Part shown: positions 33,319 through 42,309 of the stretch, in pieces
How positions within the stretch are numbered: the first letter of the stretch is position 1
Layout of the letters: each line of letters opens with the position of its first letter
Origin: Thermatribacter sp964570785
GTDB taxonomy: Bacteria > Atribacterota > Atribacteria > Atribacterales > Thermatribacteraceae
Direction of reading: 5' to 3'
Length of the DNA: 64,000 bases
Assembly (NCBI GenBank): GCA_964570785.1
Contig: CAZMZG010000003.1
Coordinates: forward strand, 5,516-69,515
The notes under the pieces: model-generated
What the model saw: the letters and a program-made list of their open reading frames with translations, nothing else
The model's database searches: none
What the model was told of the DNA's origin: nothing
Position numbers and translations under genes: made by a program

Positions 33319-34742
33319 GGTTTTTTCACCTCTACTTTCCCGAAACCTGGAATTCCGGGTCTTGAAATTTCTAAAGGATTTAAGATGTTTTTCAGCTCTT
33401 CCTCAGAAAAGATTTTCCGTTCGATCAGAAAATCTCTGAAATTTTTGCCTTCTCTAAAGCATTCCTGAACCAGCTCTGAAGTGCGCTCATGGCCCAGGTA
33501 GGGGACTATGCAGGTTGCTAAAGCGAAGCTTTTTTCGAGCAACTTGCTACAACGTTCCTGATTGACTTTTACTCCTCGTAGGCATTTTTCCGTAAAGGCG
33601 TTTATACTCAATTTGAGTTCTTCTACCATTTCCAGTATGTGATTGGCAATAAAAGGTCCAAGATGGTTCAACTCCAGTTGCCCACTAGAGCAGTAAAAAG
33701 CTATGGTCTGATCTTTGCCCATTATATCTATGGCGATTCCCTCTATATATTCGCACATAACAGGGTTGACTTTTCCAGGCATTATCGAGGATCCTTCCTG
33801 CAGGGGGGGTAAGTTGATTTCGTTAATACCGGCTCGTGGACCCATGGATAGAAGACGCAGGTCATTAACTATTTTACGCAAGTTAACGGCTAGTGAGCGC
33901 AAGAGGCCCGATACCTCGGAGAAAACATCCAGATTCTGGGTGTTTTCGAAAAGATTCATGGCTTTGGCCAGGGGTAGGCCAGTTATTTCATTCAAATAGA
34001 CGATTGCTCTGGCAATGTATTCAGGGTGGGCATTCAGACCGGTTCCTACCGCAGTTCCACCGAGATTAACTTCTTTTATTCGCTCTCTGCTTTTCCAGAG
34101 TCTCCAGCGGTCACGGGCGATAGCTTCGGCAAAGGCACCAAATTCCATTCCCAGAGTAATGGGTACGGCATCCTGAAGCTCGGTTCGTCCCACTTTTAGT
34201 ACTGAAGCAAACTCTTTTTCTTTTTGCTGGAGTGCTTCCTGGAGGTTGATTATTTCTTTTTCCAGCTCTTCAAGCTGCCAGAGCGTAGCTACCTTAACTG
34301 CAGTCATGAAAGTGTCGTTGGTGGATTGACTCAAGTTTACATTGTCAAAGGGGTTAACCACCTGATAATTCCCTTTGGCGTAGCCAAGTATTTCCAGAGC
34401 ACGATTGGCCAGTATTTCGTTGATGTTCATGTTGAGAGAGGTTCCAGCTCCACCCTGAAAGATGGGCACGATAACTTCTTCGTTGAATCTGCCTTCCATA
34501 CCTTCCTCACAGGCTTTCAATATGGCGTTGCCTACTCTTTCTTCAAGAAGACCTACTTCCATGTTGGCCTTGGTGCAGGACCATTTCACGGCAAAGTAGG
34601 CTTTGATCAGAGGGAAAGGAACCCTTTTTTGGAAAGGAAAGTTGTCTCTAGCTCTTTTGGAATGAATGCCCCAGTAAGCATTTTGAGGTATCGGCTCTTC
34701 TCCTAAAAGGTCCTTTTCTTTCCGAAAGATTTCTTTTTTCAA
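33315..34742 (-). CDS. aspA: Aspartate ammonia-lyase (aspartase/fumarase family)
   Basis: 475 residues once started at TTG 34742, which follows AAAGAGG by 8 nt; the open frame extends 97 codons further but lacks family similarity there. It begins like AspA (EKDLLGEEPIPQNAYWGI) and has the lyase signature GSSIMPGKVNP plus the HPEYI substrate loop. Aspartase yields fumarate and ammonia; fumarase C is the main alternative, but the N-terminal sequence favours aspartase. aspA is known to neighbour hyd maturation genes in several genomes, and here it is translationally coupled to hydF. Confidence 0.88.
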   Translation of the reverse strand: MKKEIFRKEKDLLGEEPIPQNAYWGIHSKRARDNFPFQKRVPFPLIKAYFAVKWSCTKANMEVGLLEERVGNAILKACEEGMEGRFNEEVIVPIFQGGAGTSLNMNINEILANRALEILGYAKGNYQVVNPFDNVNLSQSTNDTFMTAVKVATLWQLEELEKEIINLQEALQQKEKEFASVLKVGRTELQDAVPITLGMEFGAFAEAIARDRWRLWKSRERIKEVNLGGTAVGTGLNAHPEYIARAIVYLNEITGLPLAKAMNLFENTQNLDVFSEVSGLLRSLAVNLRKIVNDLRLLSMGPRAGINEINLPPLQEGSSIMPGKVNPVMCEYIEGIAIDIMGKDQTIAFYCSSGQLELNHLGPFIANHILEMVEELKLSINAFTEKCLRGVKVNQERCSKLLEKSFALATCIVPYLGHERTSELVQECFREGKNFRDFLIERKIFSEEELKNILNPLEISRPGIPGFGKVEVKKP

Positions 34743-34821
34743 ATTTTCAACCTCTTTTCTACTCGATGTTGTGTTTCTTTTTATTTTAAGAAAACCAGGC
34801 AAACTTCTTTTCATTTCAGGT

Positions 34822-34850
34822 CTGGCAGAAGGAAACGAAAATATTATAAT
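34822..34850 (+). promoter_or_regulatory. Predicted sigma-70-type promoter for the 34872 gene
   Basis: CTGGCA (34822-34827, 4 of 6), 17-nt spacer, perfect TATAAT (34845-34850). It lies in the 129-nt gap divergent from aspA and gives a leader of about 15 nt. No clear reverse-strand promoter for aspA is visible in the same gap. Confidence 0.5.
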
Positions 34851-34871
34851 AGTATTCAGGGGGGGAATAAA

Positions 34872-35231
34872 TTGGAAGATAAAGTTCCTAAGGGAAGGTT
34901 GTTTCGTAATTATGTGGAGGAAAATTACGCTTTTGGTGAGTTTGCTCTTGTCAGAGTGCGTGGAGATAGGGCCGAGGTGGGTTTTGTCCTTGCCGAAGAA
35001 GATGTCTCTAAATGGCCAGAGCTTCAGCGCCAAACTCTGGATATGGCCAATTATTTAATGCGCAGAATTAAAGAAGAAGGACTTTCGGAGCTGGCAATTG
35101 CAGGAGTGGGCAAAGATTTGGATTTTTTTACCGTATCCATAGTGGTGGATCTGACAGGAATGAAGAAAGAAGAGATTTTCGCTCTGGCGAGAAAAGTGAT
35201 GGATATATTGCAAGAAATCAATCCCTATTAG
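34872..35231 (+). CDS. Small unrecognised protein
   Basis: 119 residues, function not recognised. The TTG start is supported by AGGGGGG 6-8 nt upstream and by the promoter just before it. Predicted fold is alternating strand and helix: a beta-rich first part (FALVRVRGDRAEVGFVLAEED), an amphipathic helix (DMANYLMRRIKEEG), then strands FFTVSIVVDL and a final helix. No Cys and no metal motif. An overlapping open frame at 34771-35058 in another phase is considered a shadow. It precedes the oxidoreductase gene by 43 nt and may be co-transcribed with it. Confidence 0.6.
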   Translation: MEDKVPKGRLFRNYVEENYAFGEFALVRVRGDRAEVGFVLAEEDVSKWPELQRQTLDMANYLMRRIKEEGLSELAIAGVGKDLDFFTVSIVVDLTGMKKEEIFALARKVMDILQEINPY

Positions 35232-35274
35232 TTGGGGTGAGGGGGCAATTTGAATTTGAAAGGAGGCGTTTTGG

Positions 35275-36474
35275 ATGGCTGAGAAGGTTGGATTTGTGAC
35301 CATGGGTGAGAAAAAGGGGGTAACCAAAGATATTCCCGAGCTGGGCATTGGCATGCTGGGCTATGCTTTTATGGGTAAAGCGCATACCAATGCTTATAAG
35401 AAGTACTCTTATATTTTCTGGCCTCCAATTGCTTTCCCCCGGCTGGTTGCGATATGTGGGCGAAATGAGGAAGCAGTTAAAGAAGCGAAGATCCGCTATG
35501 GGTACGAAAAGTACTATACTGACTGGAGGGCGATGCTTCAAGATAGTGAAGTGCAAATCTTTGATAATAGTGGGCCTAACAATTTGCATGCTGAACCTTG
35601 TATTGAAGCTTTGAAACTGGGGAAACATGTTTTTTGTGAAAAGCCACTTGCTGCTACTGCTGAGGAAGCTCAAAAAATGTGGGAAGCGGCAAAAGCTTCT
35701 CCAGCTAAAGCGATGGTTTGTTTTAATTATCGTTTCGTTCCTGCCTTGCGTCTGGCCAAGGAACTGATAAAAGAGGGAAGGCTGGGAGAGATATACCATT
35801 TCCGTGCTCAGTATTTACAAGAGTGGATTATGGATCCCAATTTCCCAGCTGTATGGAGATTGCAAAGAGGAGTGTCTGGCTCTGGGGCTCTTGGAGACCT
35901 TGGTTCCCACATCATAGATCTGGCGCGTTTTCTGGTAGGAGAAATTGCTTCGGTAAGTGCTCTGACCCGTACTTTTATTAAAGAGCGCCCTTCTCTTGAG
36001 GATCCCCAGAAGAAGGTTTCTGTTGATGTGGATGATGCCTTTGTGGCTATCGTTGAATTTGAAGGGGGTGCCATTGGTACTCTGGAAGCTTCTCGATTTT
36101 GCGGTGGGCGCAAGAACTATCAGGTGATAGAAATCAACGGTTCTAAAGGAAGTTTGCGTTTTAACCTGGAGCGACTTAACGAACTTGAGGTGTATCTGGT
36201 TGATGAAGAACCAAGAGTTGTGCGCGGTTTCCACGACGTGCTGGTTACAGAAAGCTATCATCCTTTTTATGATAAATGGTGGCCTCATGGTCACATTATT
36301 GGTTGGGAACACACTTTTATACACGCCATAGCGCACTTCCTGGATGCTGTGGTAAATAACCGTTCTATTGCTCCCTATGGAGCTACTTTTGAAGATGGAT
36401 ACCGCTGTGCTCTGGTTTGTGATACTATTTTAAAATCCGCGGAAACTGGGAAGAAAGAGTTGATACAGTACTAG
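35275..36474 (+). CDS. Gfo/Idh/MocA family NAD(P)-dependent oxidoreductase
   Basis: 399 residues. Rossmann motif GIGMLGYAFMGKAH begins at about residue 25 after a longer than usual N-terminal leader. The family lysine is in FCEKPLA near 123, and the catalytic-region GDLGSHIIDL near 205 supplies Asp and His. Members oxidise or reduce sugars, inositols or their derivatives; the KWWPHGHIIGWEHTF stretch is typical of inositol-dehydrogenase-like members acting on carbohydrates. ATG follows AAAGGAGG. Substrate unknown; no sugar cluster is adjacent. A terminator follows at once. Confidence 0.85.
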   Translation: MAEKVGFVTMGEKKGVTKDIPELGIGMLGYAFMGKAHTNAYKKYSYIFWPPIAFPRLVAICGRNEEAVKEAKIRYGYEKYYTDWRAMLQDSEVQIFDNSGPNNLHAEPCIEALKLGKHVFCEKPLAATAEEAQKMWEAAKASPAKAMVCFNYRFVPALRLAKELIKEGRLGEIYHFRAQYLQEWIMDPNFPAVWRLQRGVSGSGALGDLGSHIIDLARFLVGEIASVSALTRTFIKERPSLEDPQKKVSVDVDDAFVAIVEFEGGAIGTLEASRFCGGRKNYQVIEINGSKGSLRFNLERLNELEVYLVDEEPRVVRGFHDVLVTESYHPFYDKWWPHGHIIGWEHTFIHAIAHFLDAVVNNRSIAPYGATFEDGYRCALVCDTILKSAETGKKELIQY

Positions 36475-36479
36475 AGACC

Positions 36480-36509
36480 AAAAGGCACGGAGAAAACTCC
36501 GTGCCTTTT
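36480..36509 (+). terminator. Intrinsic terminator between the oxidoreductase gene and purS
   Basis: A 13-bp perfect stem, 36480-36492 against 36497-36509 (AAAAGGCACGGAG with its complement), loop AAAA, ending in TTTT. It is directly followed by the purS ribosome site (GAAGGAGGAG), so the pur operon must start by read-through or from a promoter overlapping this hairpin. Confidence 0.8.
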
Positions 36510-36523
36510 GAAGGAGGAGTAGT

Positions 36524-36778
36524 ATGAAATATCGGGGTAAGGTAATAGTTACTTTAAAGGGTGGGGTTTTCGACCCCCAGGGAGTCACTATTAAGAACGC
36601 CTTACATTCACTTTCTTTTGAAAATGTAGAGGAAGTCAAGACAGGTAAGTTCTTTGAGGTCCTGTTTTGTGCTGAAAGCGATGCTGAGGCTGAGAAGCTT
36701 CTGAAAGAGATGTGTCGTCAACTTCTGGCTAATCCCATTATTGAGGACTTTTCTTTCTCTTTAGAAAAAATGCAGTAA
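36524..36778 (+). CDS. purS: FGAM synthase subunit PurS
   Basis: 84 residues, the expected length. PurS is a small ferredoxin-like-fold subunit that bridges PurL and PurQ in the three-part formylglycinamidine ribonucleotide synthase. The family blocks VTLKGGVFDPQG and VEEVKTGKFFEV are present. GGAGGAG lies 7 nt before the ATG. First gene of purSQLF. Confidence 0.93.
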   Translation: MKYRGKVIVTLKGGVFDPQGVTIKNALHSLSFENVEEVKTGKFFEVLFCAESDAEAEKLLKEMCRQLLANPIIEDFSFSLEKMQ

Positions 36779-36788
36779 GGAGCAGACT

Positions 36789-37511
36789 ATGCGTTTTGGA
36801 GTTGTCGTTTTTCCTGGTTCTAACTGTGATCGAGATTGCTTTCATGTTTTAGGTGAGGTGTTAGGAGTAGAGACCGTATATCTTTGGCACGCAGAAAGGG
36901 ATTTGAAAGATTGCGATTGTATTGTACTGCCGGGCGGGTTTAGCTATGGTGATTACTTGCGAGCTGGCGCCATAGCCGCTTACGCTCCTATAATGCTCAG
37001 CATTCGAGAGTTTGCTGAACAAGGAGGGCTGGTTCTGGGTATTTGCAATGGTTTTCAGATTCTCGTTGAGGCTGGCCTATTGCCTGGGGTACTTTTGCCC
37101 AACACCAGCGGTCATTTTATATGTCGCTGGGTTTATCTTAGGGTAGAGAATAATCGGACGCCCTTTACCAGAATGTACTCTCAGGGAGAGGTTGTTAGAA
37201 TGCCAATTGCGCACCAGCAAGGTAATTTTTTTGTTCCCCATTCTATATTTGAAGAGTTGGAACAAAAAAATTTAATTGCATTCAGGTATTGTAATGCTCA
37301 GGGTGGAATCAGCTCAGATGCTAATCCTAACGGTTCTGTGGGAAATATCGCCGGGGTGATTTCGCCTTCGGGGAACGTGCTGGGTATGATGCCTCACCCC
37401 GAACGCTGTGCAGAATCAATTCTGGGTTCAGAAGACGGAAAGAAAGTTTTTCAATCTATTATTAGATGGTTGGAGGAGAAAAAGTGCAGCAAAGAAGCAG
37501 TAAAGAAATAG
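36789..37511 (+). CDS. purQ: FGAM synthase glutaminase subunit PurQ
   Basis: 240 residues, class I glutamine amidotransferase. The nucleophile is in GICNGFQ (about residue 88), with GSNCDRD at the N-terminus, GGFSYGDYLR near 55 and the catalytic His-Glu in HPER near the C-terminus. It supplies ammonia to PurL. Starts 10 nt after purS; its 3' end overlaps purL by 28 nt. Confidence 0.96.
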   Translation: MRFGVVVFPGSNCDRDCFHVLGEVLGVETVYLWHAERDLKDCDCIVLPGGFSYGDYLRAGAIAAYAPIMLSIREFAEQGGLVLGICNGFQILVEAGLLPGVLLPNTSGHFICRWVYLRVENNRTPFTRMYSQGEVVRMPIAHQQGNFFVPHSIFEELEQKNLIAFRYCNAQGGISSDANPNGSVGNIAGVISPSGNVLGMMPHPERCAESILGSEDGKKVFQSIIRWLEEKKCSKEAVKK

Positions 37512-39682
37512 CCTTAAGTTTGGGTTTGCGGGAAGAAGACTATCGAAAAATTTTGGAAATTCTGGGAAGAGATCCAACCCCCACTGAGGTAGCAATGTTC
37601 TCTGTAGAATGGTCGGAACATTGTGGCTATACTCATTCCAGGAACTGGTTCAAATTTCTTCCCCGTCAGGGGAGGTTTCAGGCCCTGGTTGGAGAGGATG
37701 CAGGGGGAATAGTTTATGACGGGTTGGCCCTGGTTTTCAAGATGGAGAGCCACAATCATCCTTCCCAAGTAGAACCAAAACAGGGTGCAGCAACAGGTGT
37801 GGGAGGCATAATTCGTGATATCTTAGGAAGTGGTGCTCGCCCAATTGCGTGCCTGGATTCGCTACGTTTTGCTCCCCCTGATGAAAACCGTTCCAGGTAC
37901 ATTTTTCGGGGTGTGATAGACGGAATTGCCTTTTATGGGAATTGCGTTGGAGTGCCAACGGTTGCTGGAGAACTTTATTTTCATCCTTCTTTTCGAGGTA
38001 ATTGTCTGGTAAATGTTATGTGTATTGGTCTGGTACCTGAAGGTGGTTTAATGCGGGCTGTGGCTAAGGGTGAAGGCAACGCCATAATCTATGTAGGTAA
38101 CAAGACGGGAAGGGACGGCATTGGTGGTTGCAGTATTTTGGCTTCTCAGGAGTTTGCAGGTAATGAGGAGAAAAGGCCGAGTGTTCAGATTGGTGACCCT
38201 TTCAGCGAAAAGTGCCTTATTGAAGCCACTCTGGAGGCCATAAAGAGCGGTAGAGTAGTTGGGATAAAAGACATGGGTGCAGCAGGTCTTACCTGCTCCA
38301 CAAGTGAAATAGCTGCAGCCGGTGACTCCGGGATGGAGGTAGATTTGGATCGAGTTCCAGTACGTGAAAAAGGCATGGAGGCCTGGGAGATTATGATGTC
38401 TGAGTCGCAGGAGCGTATGCTTCTTTGTGTTGAGAAGGGATACGAAGAAAGAATATGTGACATTTTCAGGAAATGGGGTCTTGAAGCAGAAGTTATTGGT
38501 CGAGTTGTTAACTCAGGAAGGGTTACTATACGTTACCGGGGAGAAGTTGTAGCTGATATTCCAGCCAAAGCTTTAACTACACCTCCTTCCTGTGTGCCTC
38601 CCTTCTACGAGCCTCCTTACTTTCAGGAAATCAATAGTTTTTCTTTTGAAGCACTACCCGTTCCTGAAGATTTTAATCAAACTTTTCTATCTCTCCTTGC
38701 TTCACCGAATTTATGTTCCCGTCGTTTCGTTTACGAACAATATGATCACATGGTCCAGACCAACACTGTAATCTACCCGGGTTCGGGAACTGTGGTGCTG
38801 CGGGTGAAGGGTAAAAGCTGGGGCATAGCAGTGACCACTGATTGCAATCCCCTTTATTGTTTCTTAAATCCTTACCAGGGTGCTCAAATGGCAGTTGCTG
38901 AAGCTGCGAGGAACCTGGTTTGTTGTGGGGCTATTCCTGCTGGCATTACTGATTGTTTGAATTTTGGTAATCCTGAGAAACCGGACCGCTACTGGCAATT
39001 TGTGGAAGCTGTGAAGGGCTTGAGTGAGGCTGCCGGGTATTTCGATGTTCCCGTAGTCAGTGGCAACGTCTCTTTTTATAACGAAAGTCTGGAGGGTTCA
39101 ATTTATCCCACACCTACTGTTGGGATGATAGGCATTGTGGAAGATGTTTCCAGAGTTATCCCTTCGTGTTTCAGTAGGGAAAACTTACTGATTGTGTTGC
39201 TTGGCGAGTGTCGTGATGGCCTCGGTGGTAGCGAGTATTTGAGGGTAATTCATAATCTGGAGGTTGGTCCCCTTCCACATTTTGATATGAAGATGGAAAG
39301 AAAGCTTCAGGAAGTTTTAATCGAGCTTGTTAAAGAGAGGTGTCTTTGCTCGGCAACTGATGTTAGCGAGGGTGGTCTGGCTATGGCTCTTGCTGAAGCT
39401 TCCTTGAGTGCAGAAGTGGCGGTGGGATTCAATGTTGATATCAGTGATTGTGGCGATTTAAGGGAAGACGTAATACTATTTGGAGAAGCTGGAGGCAGGG
39501 CCGTAGTTACGATTAAAGAAGAAAACTTCCCGAAGCTTGAAAAAATTCTCCTTAGCAGAAGGTTCCCTTTCTGTGTTTTGGGAAAGAGCGGAGGGAGATA
39601 TTTAATTTTTCGCAAGGGAGAAAAAGAGTTGATCAGAATTAGTACAGAAGTTGCCAAAAAACACTGGGAAGCAACTTTTTGA
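37484..39682 (+). CDS. purL: FGAM synthase synthetase subunit PurL
   Basis: 732 residues, small-type PurL. It converts FGAR, glutamine-derived ammonia and ATP to FGAM in purine synthesis. The EWSEHCGYTHSR motif near 40, MESHNHPSQVEP near 83 and the second-half GNVSFYNES block are intact. Start is GTG 37484, with GGAGGAG 5 nt upstream inside purQ; an in-frame ATG at 37466 precedes that site. Single ORF with no break. Confidence 0.96.
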   Translation: MQQRSSKEIALSLGLREEDYRKILEILGRDPTPTEVAMFSVEWSEHCGYTHSRNWFKFLPRQGRFQALVGEDAGGIVYDGLALVFKMESHNHPSQVEPKQGAATGVGGIIRDILGSGARPIACLDSLRFAPPDENRSRYIFRGVIDGIAFYGNCVGVPTVAGELYFHPSFRGNCLVNVMCIGLVPEGGLMRAVAKGEGNAIIYVGNKTGRDGIGGCSILASQEFAGNEEKRPSVQIGDPFSEKCLIEATLEAIKSGRVVGIKDMGAAGLTCSTSEIAAAGDSGMEVDLDRVPVREKGMEAWEIMMSESQERMLLCVEKGYEERICDIFRKWGLEAEVIGRVVNSGRVTIRYRGEVVADIPAKALTTPPSCVPPFYEPPYFQEINSFSFEALPVPEDFNQTFLSLLASPNLCSRRFVYEQYDHMVQTNTVIYPGSGTVVLRVKGKSWGIAVTTDCNPLYCFLNPYQGAQMAVAEAARNLVCCGAIPAGITDCLNFGNPEKPDRYWQFVEAVKGLSEAAGYFDVPVVSGNVSFYNESLEGSIYPTPTVGMIGIVEDVSRVIPSCFSRENLLIVLLGECRDGLGGSEYLRVIHNLEVGPLPHFDMKMERKLQEVLIELVKERCLCSATDVSEGGLAMALAEASLSAEVAVGFNVDISDCGDLREDVILFGEAGGRAVVTIKEENFPKLEKILLSRRFPFCVLGKSGGRYLIFRKGEKELIRISTEVAKKHWEATF

Positions 39683-39719
39683 GTTTTTGGAAATTTCTTC
39701 AGAAAGACAGGAGGATTTC

Positions 39720-41111
39720 TTGGTGGGTTTAAAAGAGAGTTGCGGTGTTTTTGGAGTTTTTGGATTATCCAATGCTGCGGAAATAACTTATTTGGGGCTT
39801 TTCTCGCTCCAGCACCGTGGTCAGGAGAGTGCAGGTATTGTTGCTTCGGATGGGAAAAGCTTGCGAGAGAAAAAGGGCATGGGCCTGGTTAGCGAGGTTT
39901 TTCATTCTTCAGACTTTAAAGAGCTCAGGGGACATGTTGCCCTGGGTCATGTCCGTTATTCAACAACCGGTTCTTCTTCCATAAAAAATGCACAACCCTT
40001 TTTGGGAGATTGTCGCTTTGGAGAACTGGCTATAGCCCACAACGGCAATTTGACCAATGCTTTTTACCTCCGCAAGCAACTCACCCGTTTGGGGTCTGTT
40101 TTTCGTTCTTCCATGGATACCGAACTAATTTTGCATTTAATCGCTCGCAGCCAGTTTGATAATCTCGAAGACTCCGTTAAGGAAGCTTTGTGGCAGATGA
40201 GAGGTGCCTTTTCCCTGGGTATCATTGCCCCTTGCCGCCTGATAGCAATTAGGGATCCCTGGGGTTTTAGACCGCTTGCTTTAGGCAGGTTAAACGGGGG
40301 TTATGTAATAAGTTCGGAGACTTGTGCTTTTGATGTTCTGGGAGCTGAATTAATAAGGGAAATTGCTCCGGGTGAAATGGTGGTCATCGATGAAAATGGA
40401 GTTCGTTCTTTCTTTTATGCTTATTCTTCAAGAAAAGCTTTTTGTGTTTTTGAGCTGATATATTTTGCTCGTCCAGACAGCCTGGTTTTTGGAAACAGCG
40501 TTTATGAGGCGCGTAAGAGGATGGGTCAAAAGCTGGCTGCCAAGGAATTCATCACTGCCGATATGGTAATTCCCGTGCCTGATTCTGGGATGTGTGCAGC
40601 CCTGGGTTTTACTGAATTTTCTGGAATACCTATAGAACTGGGTTTTATCCGCAATCCTTATGTTGGTCGTACCTTTATCCGTCCCTGTCAGGACGAAAGA
40701 GAGCTGGCAATAGATATAAAATTGAACCCCCTCAGGGGTTTGTTGAAGGATAAGAGGGTGATAGTAATCGAAGATTCAATTGTAAGGGGGAATACTTCGA
40801 GAAGAAGAATAGCCACCTTGAAAAGAGCTGGAGTCAAAGAGGTTCACATGCGGGTTAGCTCTCCTCCTCACCGCTTTCCATGTTTTTACGGAGTGGATTT
40901 TCCCAGTTCTTCCGAGCTTGTTGCTTTTGGGAAAAGCGTTGAAGAGATAAGGCAATGTTTGGGTCTTGATAGCTTGCAGTATCTTGACATTGAGGACTTG
41001 AAAGAAATAGTTGGAGAATCAGGCAATAATTTCTGTTTTGCCTGTTTTAATGGTGATTACCCGGTGCAGACAGAGAAGGAATTTGCAAAAAACATCTTTG
41101 AAAGTATATAA
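39720..41111 (+). CDS. purF: Amidophosphoribosyltransferase
   Basis: 463 residues from a TTG with CAGGAGG 5 nt upstream; upstream in-frame TTG 39651 lies inside purL and adds 23 residues. A 7-residue propeptide (MVGLKES) precedes the N-terminal nucleophile Cys (CGVFGVF), which must be exposed by processing. Further motifs: SLQHRGQESAG, the GHVRYST block, and the PRPP loop VIVIEDSIVRGNTS near 370. It makes phosphoribosylamine, the first committed step of purine synthesis. The C-terminus has extra Cys residues (CFACF) that could relate to an Fe-S site, as in some PurF. Confidence 0.95.
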   Translation: MVGLKESCGVFGVFGLSNAAEITYLGLFSLQHRGQESAGIVASDGKSLREKKGMGLVSEVFHSSDFKELRGHVALGHVRYSTTGSSSIKNAQPFLGDCRFGELAIAHNGNLTNAFYLRKQLTRLGSVFRSSMDTELILHLIARSQFDNLEDSVKEALWQMRGAFSLGIIAPCRLIAIRDPWGFRPLALGRLNGGYVISSETCAFDVLGAELIREIAPGEMVVIDENGVRSFFYAYSSRKAFCVFELIYFARPDSLVFGNSVYEARKRMGQKLAAKEFITADMVIPVPDSGMCAALGFTEFSGIPIELGFIRNPYVGRTFIRPCQDERELAIDIKLNPLRGLLKDKRVIVIEDSIVRGNTSRRRIATLKRAGVKEVHMRVSSPPHRFPCFYGVDFPSSSELVAFGKSVEEIRQCLGLDSLQYLDIEDLKEIVGESGNNFCFACFNGDYPVQTEKEFAKNIFESI

Positions 41112-41817
41112 ATTTATTGCAGGAATAGATCTTTCCTGGAGCTTAAAGAAGGATTCATGGGTTGCTCTTGCTGAGTTAAGAGATTCTTTTTATAGGTTTT
41201 GTGGTATTTTTACTTTAAAAACCCTTGTGGATTTTGATTACTTCTTTGCTTCCTATCCTTCCTTGTTGATAGCTGTCGACGCTCCGTTGCGGATTCCTGA
41301 TTCTTGTTCCAATCGGAGACCAGAGAGAGAGCTTCTCCCACTTTTAAAAAAAGTGGGATGGGGCATACTGCCCATTAATCGTTCTTTTGTCTTTAGCAAA
41401 TTTCCCATGCTTTTTGAGTTCCAGGATCTTTTGGAGAAACATTGTTTTTGGGTGGTTCCTGCTCCGGGTTGCTCTAAGAAGCGTGTGGCTATAGAAGTTT
41501 TTGCGTCCCTGAGCGCTATATCCTTATGTGGTGAGGTGGAGGCTGTTCGCCAGAGGAGTGAGGTATTTTGGGAAAAACTGTTTCCACGCTTCAAGGAAGA
41601 AGCTGGTTCTTTGTTCGCTGGCAACTTGGAAGAAGTCGTTCGTTCTTTACTTTTAGAAAGGCAAAAAAGCCGGGATGTGGTAGATGCACTTCTGTGTCTT
41701 TATACAGCCTGGGCTGCAGTGGTGTGTCCCGGACGAACCAGAGTTTTTGGAAATTCCAAGGAAGGATTTATTGTTGTTCCTTTATCAAGGTCTTCCCCAG
41801 CTTGGCTAATTCTTTAG
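41083..41817 (+). CDS. DUF429 protein (RNase H-like fold)
   Basis: About 245 residues. The pattern IAGIDLSWS at the N-terminus, LIAVDAPLRIP near 60, WGILPINRSF near 90 and the C-terminal KSRDVVDALLCLYTAW match DUF429, a predicted RNase-H-like nuclease family of unknown role; the three acidic positions are present. The start is unclear: TTG 41083 lies 2 nt after AAGGA, TTG 41098 lies 17 nt after it; both overlap purF. Its last 50 nt overlap the reverse-strand flavodoxin gene tail to tail. Confidence 0.7.
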   Translation: MQKTSLKVYKFIAGIDLSWSLKKDSWVALAELRDSFYRFCGIFTLKTLVDFDYFFASYPSLLIAVDAPLRIPDSCSNRRPERELLPLLKKVGWGILPINRSFVFSKFPMLFEFQDLLEKHCFWVVPAPGCSKKRVAIEVFASLSAISLCGEVEAVRQRSEVFWEKLFPRFKEEAGSLFAGNLEEVVRSLLLERQKSRDVVDALLCLYTAWAAVVCPGRTRVFGNSKEGFIVVPLSRSSPAWLIL

Positions 41818-42250
41818 CATGCGCTATGCATTCTTTTCGGGTATCTTCTTCAAATGAGCCTACTGCTACAGGACCATAGTGATTTCCTGAATGGGTTCCT
41901 TTTATGATCATTCCGTGAATTAGTAGTGCAGAGAGTATTGACCAGATGGTGGTTTCATTGCCTCCTGCTACATTGCCTGAGGAAGTGAATGCTCCCCCAA
42001 TTTTGCCGTCCAGCTTTCCATGGAGGCGGACACTCTCATCAAGTATCTGTTTTATTTCTGCAGCCATGGTTCCGTAATAGGTTGGTGAACCTACTACAAT
42101 TATTTGGTATTCAGGTAATCTATCTACTGAAAAATTTTTTGCTTCCACAAGGTCGGTTTCGATACCTTCTTCTTCAAGAGCTTTGCTTATGGTTTCGGCC
42201 ATTTTCTGGGTTATTCCAGTCCTGGTATAGTATAGTACCAGTGCTTTCAT
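41768..42250 (-). CDS. Flavodoxin-fold NAD(P)H-oxidoreductase-like protein
   Basis: 160 residues of the flavodoxin/WrbA type: N-terminal VLYYTRTGITQKMAETI as the FMN phosphate loop, then VVGSPTYYGTMAAEIK near 60 and AFTSSGNVAGGNETT near 92 forming flavin contacts. It likely binds FMN and reduces quinone-like or other acceptors in the cytoplasm. ATG 42250 follows GAGGGGG at about 9 nt; an in-frame ATG 21 nt earlier is less likely. It is divergent from the ATPase operon and overlaps DUF429 at the 3' end. Confidence 0.85.
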   Translation of the reverse strand: MKALVLYYTRTGITQKMAETISKALEEEGIETDLVEAKNFSVDRLPEYQIIVVGSPTYYGTMAAEIKQILDESVRLHGKLDGKIGGAFTSSGNVAGGNETTIWSILSALLIHGMIIKGTHSGNHYGPVAVGSFEEDTRKECIAHAKELAKLGKTLIKEQQ

Positions 42251-42309
42251 TTTCACTACCCCCTCGCTCATTTTTTTGATTTCTAATTGATAATTTTATC
42301 ACGATATTA

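Noticed and set aside
34743..35033. 97-codon N-terminal extension of aspartase
   Set aside because: It crosses a promoter region and another gene; AspA family sequence begins directly after TTG 34742, which has a good ribosome site.
34771..35058. 95-codon forward frame overlapping the 34872 gene
   Set aside because: It starts upstream of the promoter -10, has no ribosome site, and conflicts with the better supported TTG-started frame.
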